This document shows positions 44,401 through 53,377 of a DNA stretch of 64,000 bases, one piece after another; within the stretch, counting starts at the first letter, position 1, and each line of letters begins with the position of its first letter. The DNA is from a bacterium. GTDB taxonomy: Bacteria; Bacteroidota; Bacteroidia; B-17B0; Aurantibacillaceae. A model generated the notes under the pieces. The model was given only the letters and a program-made list of their open reading frames with translations. It did no database searches and was not told the DNA's origin. A program made the position numbers and the translations under genes. The DNA is taken from positions 120,475 to 184,474 of the forward strand of contig JAQSCW010000026.1 in the NCBI GenBank assembly GCA_029945625.1, given 5' to 3'.

Positions 44401-45993
44401 TTGTTTTTTTGGGGTTTCTTCTTGTTGGTTCTGGCCGGTTATTCGCTCGTTTACAAGTTAAACAGGGTGCGTACTCTTTATTTACTCCTCATTAGTTTGT
44501 TTTTCTATTTCAAAACCAGTGGTGTATTTGTAGTGTTATTAAGTTTTACCATCTGCAGCGATTATTTCTGGGGTAGGGTCATCCATAAAAGCAATTCCGA
44601 GATCAAGCGCCGTCTCCTTCTGTCAGTCAGTGTTATTCTAAACCTTAGCGTGCTTTGTTTTTTTAAATACGCCTATTTTTTTAACGAAAGTTTTAATCAA
44701 ATAACAGGTAGCGAAAACATCTTCTTTAATCATGTTGCACAATTTTCCAATAACTTTTTCTCCACCCACTTCAGCGTTGAAAAATTGCTTCTCCCGGTTG
44801 GGGTTTCTTTTTTTACATTTCAATCCTTGTCCTACACCATCGACATGTACCGCCGAAAGATAGAACCGGTGAAGAATGTGTTTGACTATGGATTTTTCGT
44901 ATGTTTTTTTCCACACCTGGTGGCCGGCCCCATTGTGAAAGCGCACGATTTCATTTATCAGATTTACCAACCCTATAAATTGAGCCGTTTTGAATTTGGT
45001 ACTGCCTTGTTTTGGATCATCAATGGACTGTGTAAAAAGATAATTGCCGATTATATTGCACTTAATTATGTTGACCGAATATTTGATAACCCGAATTTGT
45101 TCAGTGGTGTTGAAACCATTTTCGGCATTTTCGGATATTCTCTTCAGATTTATATGGATTTTAGCGGGTATACCGACATCGCCATCGGACTTGCCCTCAT
45201 TTTGGGTTACCGACTCAAAATGAATTTCAACTCACCCTACAAGGCAACCAGCACCAGTGAATTTTGGAAACGCTGGCACATTTCTCTTTCCTCTTGGCTT
45301 CAGGAGTATTTATATATTCCGCTGGGTGGTAACAGAACCGGCACGTGGGGATCCTATCTTTCACTTTCAGTTATCATTTTGTTTTTGGTTCTTCTGAGCG
45401 GCAAATTGTGGCTCATCTTGGTTGCTTTGTTCATCGCCGTTGTGTGCCTCATGATTGCCTATTTTTCTAAGAGCTTTCAAAATAAGCTGAATACCAATAT
45501 TAATGTCATGGTGACCATGTTATTGGGCGGTTTATGGCATGGTAGCAGTTGGCTCTTCATCATTTGGGGTGGTCTCAATGGTCTTGGCATCATGGTGCAT
45601 AAATTATGGGCAAGGATCTCTCCTTTTAAAAACACGAAGAGCATCTTGATCCGATTTGCACTAATGCTCATAACTCTAAGTTTTATAAGTTTTACCCGAA
45701 TTTTCTTCCGAAGTGAGGATCTTACTACCGTAAATACGATTTTCGACCGCATCAATCATCATCTGGGCTCTGACCTTATTATGAAAGTAATAATTGGCTA
45801 CAAAGCGGTTTTCCTGGTGATTCTATTGGGCTATTTGATCCATTGGATCCCCGAAAAAATAAAACAGGTGTACCGAAACTGGTTTTCCTCGCTCCACATC
45901 GTGGCTATGGGATTGATCATGCTTCTGGCTGTTTTTGTGATGGTGCAATTCATGAGTGGCGACATGCAGCCATTCATTTATTTCCAGTTTTAA
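44401..45993 (+). CDS. MBOAT family O-acyltransferase (AlgI/DltB-like)
   Basis: A membrane-bound acyltransferase that passes acyl groups across the inner membrane, here probably acetylating a surface or cell-wall glycan with the two SGNH partners. At least 530 aa with about ten membrane segments; the catalytic His lies in GGLWHGSSW (H380 counted from TTG 44401). Other family marks are FPHLVAGPIVKAHDF, MDFSGYTDIAIGLALILG and FWKRWHISLSSWLQEYLYIPLGG. The frame stays open back to the TAA of the previous gene and reads IIELLRHILNYSQEKPLLFTH, which looks like a normal MBOAT N-terminus. The real start may therefore be a non-ATG codon (ATC at 44338 or 44341) coupled to the upstream stop. Confidence 0.92.
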   Translation: MFFWGFFLLVLAGYSLVYKLNRVRTLYLLLISLFFYFKTSGVFVVLLSFTICSDYFWGRVIHKSNSEIKRRLLLSVSVILNLSVLCFFKYAYFFNESFNQITGSENIFFNHVAQFSNNFFSTHFSVEKLLLPVGVSFFTFQSLSYTIDMYRRKIEPVKNVFDYGFFVCFFPHLVAGPIVKAHDFIYQIYQPYKLSRFEFGTALFWIINGLCKKIIADYIALNYVDRIFDNPNLFSGVETIFGIFGYSLQIYMDFSGYTDIAIGLALILGYRLKMNFNSPYKATSTSEFWKRWHISLSSWLQEYLYIPLGGNRTGTWGSYLSLSVIILFLVLLSGKLWLILVALFIAVVCLMIAYFSKSFQNKLNTNINVMVTMLLGGLWHGSSWLFIIWGGLNGLGIMVHKLWARISPFKNTKSILIRFALMLITLSFISFTRIFFRSEDLTTVNTIFDRINHHLGSDLIMKVIIGYKAVFLVILLGYLIHWIPEKIKQVYRNWFSSLHIVAMGLIMLLAVFVMVQFMSGDMQPFIYFQF

Positions 45994-46035
45994 AAGACAA
46001 GATAAAATGCTAATTCGTCTTTTTGACGAAAGAGG

Positions 46036-49000
46036 CTAACGCTTCTTCTTTTTAATGATCATCGAAGCCAACAATTCCAATCCATCCAGGGCCTTCTTAA
46101 AAACATCAAAATAGAGTGTTACCATCAGCACAATACTCATCATCCAAATTACTCCTATATTAAACCAGTAAGTGGAGTAATACAAATTACCCACCTTTTT
46201 TTGTGGGGCAAAAAAGTGAGCTCGTCCGTATGTTGATTCCAAGGGATCCTCAAATACGGGATCCGTTTGCTGAATTAAACGGCCATCTTTTTCAAGACAT
46301 TTTTCGCCACTGATATCATTTGCATTTTTAACCAGCTGCGTGAGATTTTCATTTTCATAATCGTCTTTGAATGCCACCAAACCGTCATTGCCCATTTTCT
46401 CCATCAATTTCACCGTGATGTCGTTGTGTTTTTTTCTGGCCGCTATATCAACATTTATATAATGATTCTTTAGCGTAACCGACAGGTAGTTTTTGATGCC
46501 CAGTGCCGTTGTTTCACTGTACTTTTCCACTGTAATATCATTTATAACCGGACACTTCTTCTTGCTGTACCGTTCTTCTTTCTCCAGCTCGTTGTGAAGC
46601 AGTGAAAGGTCATTTCTTAACACCTCAGGTTTTGTGCCGGCTTTCAGTTCCGCTTCAATTTTTGAAACTTTGTTAATCACCTTTTGCATCCAAAAATCTT
46701 TCTTGTAGCTGGCAATGCTAATGCGCTTATCCTGTTTGTAAAAAGACCTTTCGTACTCGTTTTCTTTGAATTGGTTCACGGCCAGAGCTTCAAATGCCCA
46801 TCGACTTGCCATTATTTCTCCCGCAATGGGAACACTGCCGGCAGCTGCCAATGTTGGATTCAATTTATCAAACTTCACCACCACCCCGGCCAAGAGCAAC
46901 TGTGGAATTATAAGAAATGGGATCAGAATGTAAATAGTCACCGCACTGTTAAAAGCCGACGAAATATTCAATCCCAGAATATTTGCAAAACAAGAAGTGG
47001 TAAAAAGAATCATCCAATAGTCGGAATACATCCCTTTAATTTCTAAAATATAATTGCCTACCAAAACAAAAGTGAGAGTTTGCAGTGCAGAGAGCACAAA
47101 CATGATCACAATCTTACTGCATAGGTAACTGCCCTTGCTGAGATTTAAAAAAGACTCTCGTTTTCGGATCTTCCTGTCCCTGATAATCTCTTCGGCGCTC
47201 ACGGTTAATCCAATAAAAAGAGCAACCACTACCGACATAAACATATAGGCAGGAATGTTCTCATTTTCCCTGAAAATATAACCAATTCCTTTTTCCGCAT
47301 CGGTATTGAAGTAACGTACCAAATAAGCTAAAATGAAAGCAAGTAGAGGAGCTTCCAAAAAATTGATAAGAAGGTATTGCGTGTTTGTTAACTTACTTTT
47401 TACATCACGTGTCAAAAACACGCCAAACTGCTTAAAAATATTAGGAACCTTAAAAATACTATCAGGTATTTCGGTGTATTTTTTTTCGGAATGTATTTTT
47501 GTTTCAATCAGTTCCTTATAATGGGTATTCCAGGTAACCGGACTCACCTTTCTGTTGTAGGTGAGATTGCCGTACTCGTCCAGCACCTTACTTTCAATGA
47601 TATTGAAGATCTGCTCGGGGTTTACGTTTCCACACCAAACACATTCCGATTCTTCCGCGTTCACATGATTTACCAAACGTTTAAAATAACTTACCGCATC
47701 TACCGGATTGCCGTAATAAATTGGGTAACCACCAACATCCAGAATCATTAGTTTGTCAAACATCTTGTAGATGTCCGACGAAGGCTGATGGATTACCACA
47801 AAAATCAATTTTCCTTTCAGTGCAAGTTCTTTCAGAAGATCCATGATGTTTTCAGAATCTCTGGAAGATAATCCCGAAGTAGGTTCGTCAACAAACAACA
47901 CACTGGGCTCACGAATAAGTTCCAATGAAATGTTTAGACGTTTCCTCTGACCACCGGAAATGGTTTTTTCGAGAGGCGACCCCACTTTCAAATGACGGGT
48001 CTCACTTAAGCCCAGATTCGCCAGAAGCTCGTTGCAATTTTTTGCAATTTCAGTATCAGGCAAATTTCCAAAACAGAGCTTGGCATTATAAAATAGGTTT
48101 TCGTAAACAGTCAATTCTTCAATGAGCAAATCATCCTGACTCACATGGCCAATCACCCCTTCAATTTCTGTGCGCTGCGTGTGAATATTTTTCCCGTTAA
48201 TGGTCACCGATCCGCTGCTCGGAACATCGTTTCCGTTCAGTACATTCAGAAGTGTTGATTTTCCTGCTCCTGATCCACCCATGATGCCAATCAGTTTACC
48301 ACTTTCCTCATTGATATTAATATCTCTGAGTCCAAGTTTTCCTCCCTTAAATTTAAATTCCAGATTCGTTACTTCAAACGTTACACGTGTTGACGAACCG
48401 TCACTCAAAAAGCGACTGATAATATCACTGTAGTATATGGGGTTTACTTTACTTGAACGGATAGATGACCCGGGCGTGAAAATATGCACGCGTTCTCTGG
48501 AAATTCCCTGTCCGTTCATCTGGAGTTCAATTTTTCCATAGATGCGGAGCGCATACATTGCCACACTTTCAATCTGTACTATCCGAATGTCTTCGTTGAT
48601 AGGCTCACAATAAACATGTTTGCTGTGGTTCTCATAGCCATTGGGTTTATTGTTGATGACTAAAATATTGGGATTGTTCGGAATGATCTCCGGACCATCT
48701 TCAATAAAAGATTTTAAGACCTGAAACTCCTCGTTGGGGATGTTAAATGTTTCTGCAACCGTTACCACAAACTCATATTCCTGTCTGGAGATATCAGTAC
48801 TTGAATAGATGAATTCAAGTAACCGGATCAGCACAATTACCTTTTGGGGCTGCTCCAGTTCTTGATTGATTTGCGTACAGATCTTCAAAACTTTTACCGA
48901 ATTCACTGAGGTACGCTTGGCGGCTCCTTCTTTACGCTTGCTGGCGTTTTGATGTGATTCCAGATACTCGTCAAAAATCTTGAGATAGATCTCCACCTGT

Positions 49001-49122
49001 TCAAGATTTAATTGTTGTTTCAGGAACGACTGTACGATTTGCCTGCCGGTATTATTTATCCCATCCACTTTCGCAATGATGGCGAACATCTGCATTAGGG
49101 CCCTTAAAATTCGTTCACTCAT
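46036..49122 (-). CDS. ABCG-like fusion transporter with TerB-like N-terminal domain
   Basis: 1028 aa. About 1-155 is an all-helical TerB-like domain (LRALMQMFAIIAKVDGI). About 165-240 is a small beta-rich region (RVHIFTPGSSIRSSK). About 245-480 is an ABC ATPase with Walker A GGSGAGKST, signature SGGQRKRLN, Walker B VLFVDEPTSGL and the switch His in VIHQPSSD. The C-terminal half is an ABC-2/ABCG-type permease with about six helices and a large extracytoplasmic region (about 800-950) full of charged residues. The single-chain ATPase-then-permease order is like eukaryotic ABCG half-transporters, and the fusion is common in Bacteroidota. The substrate is unknown. The small exported-protein gene lies 12 bp upstream on the same strand. 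Confidence 0.9.
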   Translation of the reverse strand: MSERILRALMQMFAIIAKVDGINNTGRQIVQSFLKQQLNLEQVEIYLKIFDEYLESHQNASKRKEGAAKRTSVNSVKVLKICTQINQELEQPQKVIVLIRLLEFIYSSTDISRQEYEFVVTVAETFNIPNEEFQVLKSFIEDGPEIIPNNPNILVINNKPNGYENHSKHVYCEPINEDIRIVQIESVAMYALRIYGKIELQMNGQGISRERVHIFTPGSSIRSSKVNPIYYSDIISRFLSDGSSTRVTFEVTNLEFKFKGGKLGLRDININEESGKLIGIMGGSGAGKSTLLNVLNGNDVPSSGSVTINGKNIHTQRTEIEGVIGHVSQDDLLIEELTVYENLFYNAKLCFGNLPDTEIAKNCNELLANLGLSETRHLKVGSPLEKTISGGQRKRLNISLELIREPSVLFVDEPTSGLSSRDSENIMDLLKELALKGKLIFVVIHQPSSDIYKMFDKLMILDVGGYPIYYGNPVDAVSYFKRLVNHVNAEESECVWCGNVNPEQIFNIIESKVLDEYGNLTYNRKVSPVTWNTHYKELIETKIHSEKKYTEIPDSIFKVPNIFKQFGVFLTRDVKSKLTNTQYLLINFLEAPLLAFILAYLVRYFNTDAEKGIGYIFRENENIPAYMFMSVVVALFIGLTVSAEEIIRDRKIRKRESFLNLSKGSYLCSKIVIMFVLSALQTLTFVLVGNYILEIKGMYSDYWMILFTTSCFANILGLNISSAFNSAVTIYILIPFLIIPQLLLAGVVVKFDKLNPTLAAAGSVPIAGEIMASRWAFEALAVNQFKENEYERSFYKQDKRISIASYKKDFWMQKVINKVSKIEAELKAGTKPEVLRNDLSLLHNELEKEERYSKKKCPVINDITVEKYSETTALGIKNYLSVTLKNHYINVDIAARKKHNDITVKLMEKMGNDGLVAFKDDYENENLTQLVKNANDISGEKCLEKDGRLIQQTDPVFEDPLESTYGRAHFFAPQKKVGNLYYSTYWFNIGVIWMMSIVLMVTLYFDVFKKALDGLELLASMIIKKKKR

Positions 49123-49134
49123 AGTAGTGTAATC

Positions 49135-49623
49135 TTATTTCTTTGGTGTGATTGCGTCATAAAAAAACGAAGACATTTTTTTGATTTGGTTGGCGTCTTG
49201 CTTTGTAAATTGGGTTTCTGCTTCTCCAAATACAATCCCCGTTATTCCCGAATCTTTATACGTGGCAAAATAGTTTTTGTACACTTCTACCAAAAACATA
49301 CCCGACGTTTTGCTCACCTTAAATTGTTTAACATCTTTTTCGTGACTGCTTTTGCTGCCCGATCTTATTTCAAGCATGGCCACCTTGTTAAAATAAAAAT
49401 TTTGAGTTACAAGAAATCTCACATAATATTTGTGATCGTTTGTTTTGAAAAATCGAACCACCGAGAGGTCATGCAACACACACTCCACATAGTCGCCTTC
49501 TACCACCTGTTTAGTTCCTTGAATCGACATCGTATCCGACACAAACGAAGGAATATACTTTGGTTGCCCTTGCAAAGCAGAACAAAAGAACGTAAAATAA
49601 AAAATGACTAAACTGAATCTCAT
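49135..49623 (-). CDS. Small exported protein of unknown function
   Basis: 162 aa with a signal peptide (1-19, ending LQGQ). The mature protein is beta-rich and Lys-rich (HKYYVRFLVTQNFYFNKVAML, SGMFLVEVYKNYFATYKDS), with no Cys and no recognisable motif. It directly precedes the ABCG-like transporter gene (12 bp gap), so it is probably co-expressed and could be a periplasmic accessory of that transporter. An intrinsic terminator upstream (49663-49689) separates it from the next genes. Confidence 0.7.
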   Translation of the reverse strand: MRFSLVIFYFTFFCSALQGQPKYIPSFVSDTMSIQGTKQVVEGDYVECVLHDLSVVRFFKTNDHKYYVRFLVTQNFYFNKVAMLEIRSGSKSSHEKDVKQFKVSKTSGMFLVEVYKNYFATYKDSGITGIVFGEAETQFTKQDANQIKKMSSFFYDAITPKK

Positions 49624-49662
49624 CCTATGACTGCCTGCTCTGTTAATGGACTTCCAATATAC

Positions 49663-49689
49663 AAAAAAAGGATAAAGTCTGCTTTATCC
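49663..49689 (-). terminator. Intrinsic terminator (minus strand) after the 143-aa gene
   Basis: Stem ggataaag (49670-49677) with ctttatcc (49682-49689), loop of four. On the minus strand it is followed by seven T residues (49663-49669). It ends the two-gene unit at 49715-51059. Confidence 0.85.
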
Positions 49690-49714
49690 CCTATTAAAAA
49701 ATTAAATTCCCATT

Positions 49715-50146
49715 TTATTTTTGTTTGAAACCGATCAAAATAACGGCGCAACCCGATCCCGGATTTCTGGTACCGTCAAGCTGAGCCTCGATAATTGTTT
49801 CCAGTGTGGACTTTACCTTAAAATCCCAATACGGTGAATTCTTCTGATTTTTATTTGAAAATAACAGATTCCGATTCTCATCGTAAATATTAAAAATCAA
49901 ATTCCCGTCGGAGGTGCCGCTGCAGGCTGCAATCCGATAGGTGGTCTCCCCAAAAAAGGTGGTATGGAATTCGGCATATTCCTCCGAATTCAAAAGCAGC
50001 GAACGGTATTGCTGCCCATCTGAAATAAATGTTGAAATAATATGTCTCGCGCACAGGTTCGCAATGGAATCGCACTGCGCTTTCATTTCCGCGCCGAAGC
50101 ACAGGAAACTAAGAAAAAGTGCTGCTATAAATTTTTTAAATGGCAT
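49715..50146 (-). CDS. Small exported protein of unknown function
   Basis: 143 aa with a signal peptide (1-23, ending EMKAQ). The mature part has Cys residues at CDSIANLC, AACSG and GSGCAV that could form disulfides, and a beta-rich pattern (LLLNSEEYAEFHTTFFGETTYRI, LIFNIYDENRNLLFSN). No family recognised. It follows the lipoprotein gene by 4 bp on the same strand, so the two are likely translated from one message ending at the terminator near 49.67 kb. Confidence 0.7.
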   Translation of the reverse strand: MPFKKFIAALFLSFLCFGAEMKAQCDSIANLCARHIISTFISDGQQYRSLLLNSEEYAEFHTTFFGETTYRIAACSGTSDGNLIFNIYDENRNLLFSNKNQKNSPYWDFKVKSTLETIIEAQLDGTRNPGSGCAVILIGFKQK

Positions 50147-50150
50147 GAAA

Positions 50151-51059
50151 TTATGATTTTTCTGAATTAACTATTTTTGCCCGAATGATCTTCACTTTTT
50201 CAACGATCTGAGTCAACTGCTCATCCGTTACAATTACTTCGGTTGTGCTGTTAATATAAGTAATCTTCTTAGTGCTATCGTGCACCGGCTCTATGAAATT
50301 GTATTTAAATGAAATTCCTTCGTAGATCTTCGCCAAGTCTTTTAACCCCGCAGTTAATTCAATCACTTCGCCCGACGTACTGGAACCAAGAATTTTAAGG
50401 ATACTGGTTAAGGCTTGTTTTTGTTCCGCAATTCTGTATCGAATAGGATCGCTCGGCTTATTTCGATAGGCCATACTTGAAAAATGCATGCTTTCCAACC
50501 AGCCACCCGCAAGAATCAAGCTGCCCACCTCTGTTCGTTGATTATCTTTTAAATAGGCATCACTGCCCCTATAAGCAAGTCCCACCAGCACCATCATACT
50601 GTCTTTGTTGGTGATGTTATTCTTAATCCGTTCCATGGTAGCTGCGTCAAAAGCCGCCGATAAGCCAAGTTTATCGGAAAGTGATTTAATAGCGGCAAGG
50701 TAACCAAGCGCGTCCTGCGTTTGGCTATATAACGACACATAGCCAAGGTCGGCACCGTAAACGCCCAAATTTAAGGCACGAGAATAATCGGTTGAAAACG
50801 TGTTCACCTTATTTGTGCTGCTCAGTATAGAATGATCATAAGCGATCCCGCTTTTTTGGATCAACATGGCCGTTTGTATGGGGGAAGGTACACTGAAAAG
50901 CTCACCGGCAACATTTAATACTGCCGACTTAATCGTGTCTGAAGCGTCCAATAATTGCTCCTTATCTGCTTCAGTACCTGTTCCGCAGGAATAGAGCAAA
51001 CTTCCAATTACAGAGAAAGCCAACACGTGTTTACTGAACAGGTCTCTTAAAATAGTCAT
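50151..51059 (-). CDS. Lipoprotein of unknown function
   Basis: 302 aa with a lipoprotein signal: a hydrophobic core (LAFSVIGSL) followed by the lipobox LLYSC, predicting lipidation at C25. The mature protein is largely helical (YSRALNLGVYGADLGYVSLY, ALGYLAAIKSLSDKLGLSAAF) and ends with a coiled, charged helix. It resembles an uncharacterised Bacteroidota lipoprotein family that I know without a function. It lies in tandem with the 143-aa exported protein and is divergent from mnmE. Confidence 0.75.
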   Translation of the reverse strand: MTILRDLFSKHVLAFSVIGSLLYSCGTGTEADKEQLLDASDTIKSAVLNVAGELFSVPSPIQTAMLIQKSGIAYDHSILSSTNKVNTFSTDYSRALNLGVYGADLGYVSLYSQTQDALGYLAAIKSLSDKLGLSAAFDAATMERIKNNITNKDSMMVLVGLAYRGSDAYLKDNQRTEVGSLILAGGWLESMHFSSMAYRNKPSDPIRYRIAEQKQALTSILKILGSSTSGEVIELTAGLKDLAKIYEGISFKYNFIEPVHDSTKKITYINSTTEVIVTDEQLTQIVEKVKIIRAKIVNSEKS

Positions 51060-51253
51060 TGCGGTGTGAGTTTTAACCTCGATTTATTATAGCTGCAAGT
51101 AAATAAAAATTAATGAGATGTCAAAAAAAATTAGTTCACCGCGAGCCTGCTCCCTGTGGTCATTAACCTTCTATTACTACGGATTTGAAATGGTTCATTT
51201 GAAAAGGAGTCCATTTTTTTGTTGGCAATTTTTTAGATACTTTTAAACACTTT

Positions 51254-52648
51254 ATGAAGCCCACGCTTTCCGATACGATAGTTGCTCTGGCAACGGCCCA
51301 TGGCAGCGCTGCTATTGCCATCATACGATTGAGTGGTGCAAGAGCCATCCCTATCGTAGACACGTTTTTTTACAACCGCGAACTAAAAAAGAAGTCGCTT
51401 ATCACTAGAAAATCACACACCGTCAGTTTTGGCATTTTGCTGCATCAGGAGGTGATCGTAGACGAAGTGCTGGTAACTCTTTTCAGATCGCCGGCTTCCT
51501 ATACAGGAGAAGATAGTGTGGAGGTTTCCTGTCATGGTTCCCCTTTTATTCAACAACAGGTACTTCAGCTTTTTCTCCATGCAGGTGCCCGCATGGCGCA
51601 GCCCGGTGAATTCACCATGCGTGCATTTCTCAATGGAAAGCTCGATTTGGCGCAGGCCGAAGCAGTGGCGGATCTCGTAGCGAGCAATTCACCCCTTTCG
51701 CACCAAGTGGCGATGCAACAAATGAGAGGCGGCTTCAGTTCAAAGATCCGTGCGCTCCGCAGCAATCTCATCAACTTTGCTTCGCTCATCGAACTCGAAT
51801 TGGATTTCAGCGAGGAGGATGTTGAATTCGCAAATCGCTCCGACCTAAAAGCTCTGATTTTAACCATCACCAAAATCCTTGAAAACCTAATCTCCAGTTT
51901 TGACCTTGGAAATGTAATAAAGAACGGGATTCCCGTAGCAATTGTGGGGCGCCCAAACGCCGGAAAATCAACTCTACTCAATGTTTTGCTGGAAGATGAA
52001 CGCGCTATTGTGAGCGAAATCCCCGGAACCACACGCGATACCATTGAAGATGAAATGACCATTGACGGGGTTTTATTTCGTTTTATTGATACGGCCGGAC
52101 TGCGCACCACCACTGATCTTATTGAACAAATAGGTGTTAACCGCGCCTACGAAGCCATGAAAAAGTCGGCCATCATCATTTATCTCTTTGATGCCCACAC
52201 ATTAAGTAGTGGCGATTTGAGAGAGGAAATGAACATACTAAAGAACCATCTGGGAACCTCTCAATTGGTGCTGGTTGCGAACAAGATAGACAGTGAAAAT
52301 AGAGAGGACCTAAAAACAGAATTTTCAGATTATCCCCACATGATCTTTATTTCGGCAAAAGAACACCTCCATATTGATTTGCTGAAAGAAGAACTGGTGA
52401 AGTTGTTTGATACCCGAACATTAGATACCTCCGATACCATTGTTACCAATGCGCGACATGCTAACGCCCTTAAGAATGCCGCAGCGGCACTAAGTAAAGT
52501 GAAGGAAGGGCTGGATTCAAAAATTCAAAGCGATTTCCTGGCACTGGATATCCGGTATGCCCTTGAAGAGCTCGGTAATATTACGGGGCAGGTCACCAAT
52601 GAGGATCTTCTTGAGAACATTTTTACACGTTTTTGTATCGGGAAATAG
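51254..52648 (+). CDS. mnmE: tRNA uridine-5-carboxymethylaminomethyl modification GTPase
   Basis: MnmE acts with MnmG to modify U34 of certain tRNAs, using folate, FAD and GTP hydrolysis. It has 464 aa, full length. The N-terminal tetrahydrofolate-binding domain (1-118) begins DTIVALATAHGSAAIAIIRLSG. The helical domain is split around the G domain, whose motifs are GRPNAGKST (about 231-239), PGTTRDT, DTAGLR and NKID. The protein ends with the invariant C-terminal FCIGK. ATG 51254 fits the family. It is a single gene, with rpmE convergent downstream. Confidence 0.97.
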   Translation: MKPTLSDTIVALATAHGSAAIAIIRLSGARAIPIVDTFFYNRELKKKSLITRKSHTVSFGILLHQEVIVDEVLVTLFRSPASYTGEDSVEVSCHGSPFIQQQVLQLFLHAGARMAQPGEFTMRAFLNGKLDLAQAEAVADLVASNSPLSHQVAMQQMRGGFSSKIRALRSNLINFASLIELELDFSEEDVEFANRSDLKALILTITKILENLISSFDLGNVIKNGIPVAIVGRPNAGKSTLLNVLLEDERAIVSEIPGTTRDTIEDEMTIDGVLFRFIDTAGLRTTTDLIEQIGVNRAYEAMKKSAIIIYLFDAHTLSSGDLREEMNILKNHLGTSQLVLVANKIDSENREDLKTEFSDYPHMIFISAKEHLHIDLLKEELVKLFDTRTLDTSDTIVTNARHANALKNAAAALSKVKEGLDSKIQSDFLALDIRYALEELGNITGQVTNEDLLENIFTRFCIGK

Positions 52649-52700
52649 TTCCGTTTCCCTATGCGATCGCATTATGGCAATGACCCTAAAGACGGGAAAT

Positions 52701-52728
52701 AAAAAAACCGTTTAGAATTTCTAAACGG
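52701..52728 (-). terminator. Intrinsic terminator of rpmE (minus strand)
   Basis: Stem ccgtttag (52708-52715) with ctaaacgg (52721-52728) and a 5-nt loop. On the minus strand it runs into seven T residues (52701-52707), about 35 bp after the rpmE stop. Confidence 0.88.
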
Positions 52729-52762
52729 CTCTTCAAAAATCTTAAATCTTACTTCTAAAATC

Positions 52763-53014
52763 TTACTTCTTTTTCGCGTAACGGGTACGGAACTTGTCCA
52801 CACGTCCAGCAGTATCCACCAACACCTGTTTTCCGGTGTAAAATGGGTGAGAGGTCATTGAAATATCTAACTTCACGAGTGGGTATTCATTCCCGTCTTC
52901 CCAGGTAAGTGTTTCTTTCGTGTCAGCACATGAACGGGTCAAAAAAGAGTAGCCATTGCTCATATCTTTAAAAACACACAATCTATAATTATCCGGATGT
53001 ATTTCTTTTTTCAT
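52763..53014 (-). CDS. rpmE: 50S ribosomal protein L31, type B
   Basis: 83 aa. The N-terminal [19 protein letters not shown] and the central [21 protein letters not shown] identify L31. The extended linker before SHPFYTG and the absence of the CxxC pair mark it as the type B (zinc-independent, C-minus) form usual in Bacteroidota. It is expressed from its own strong promoter (53040-53070) and ended by a T-tailed hairpin, so it is monocistronic. Confidence 0.96.
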   Translation of the reverse strand: MKKEIHPDNYRLCVFKDMSNGYSFLTRSCADTKETLTWEDGNEYPLVKLDISMTSHPFYTGKQVLVDTAGRVDKFRTRYAKKK

Positions 53015-53023
53015 GGTTCTAAA

Positions 53024-53097
53024 TTTTTATTTCGGGCTGCAAATATAGGCATTTAATTTCATTTCCCAAAAAAGCCTGTTTTATTTTTATTTCGGGC
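53024..53097. repeat. 14-bp direct repeat upstream of rpmE, 60 bp apart
   Basis: The 14-mer tttttatttcgggc occurs at 53024-53037 and again at 53084-53097. The first copy covers the expected rpmE start site and leader, the second lies just upstream of the -33 element. A shorter related cccgaaat occurs near 53201. Confidence 0.55.
53040..53070 (-). promoter_or_regulatory. rpmE promoter, consensus match
   Basis: On the minus strand TTTG (53067-53070) and TATATTTG (53040-53047) are separated by exactly 19 bp, a full match to the Bacteroidota housekeeping promoter. Transcription would start about 20 nt before the rpmE ATG at 53014. Confidence 0.8.
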
Positions 53098-53294
53098 CCG
53101 GGACGTCAAAACCCATTTGTTAAAATGAGCCCCAAAACGTGCTTTACCCCCTTCTTGGTATTTTGAGAAAACCTAGCACTAAAATTGCAGAAAGAAAGGC
53201 CCGAAATTACCAAATTTGGCCGATTGAAAAGCGAGGGTAAAGAGCTAATAATTAATTAATTATGTACTCAAAAAGATTATTTTAAGTGAGATAA

Positions 53295-53325
53295 TTTGTT
53301 TTTTAGAATTCTTTAACTAATTTAG
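53295..53325 (+). promoter_or_regulatory. Candidate promoter of the T9SS core gene cluster
   Basis: TTTG at 53295-53298 and TAATTTAG at 53318-53325, spaced by 19 bp; the -7 box has one mismatch. The predicted start lies ~45 nt before the PorP-family ATG at 53378. The rest of the 363-bp region between rpmE and this gene holds no other feature I can support beyond the rpmE promoter and direct repeat. Confidence 0.5.
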
Positions 53326-53377
53326 CACCCTAGGTACATCACATAAGTGTACCTCGTTATATTCTTAAAAACAAAGT

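Noticed and set aside
46014..46030. Bidirectional terminator between MBOAT and ABCG genes
   Set aside because: Stem of only six A/T-rich pairs with no T-run beyond the loop; too weak to call.
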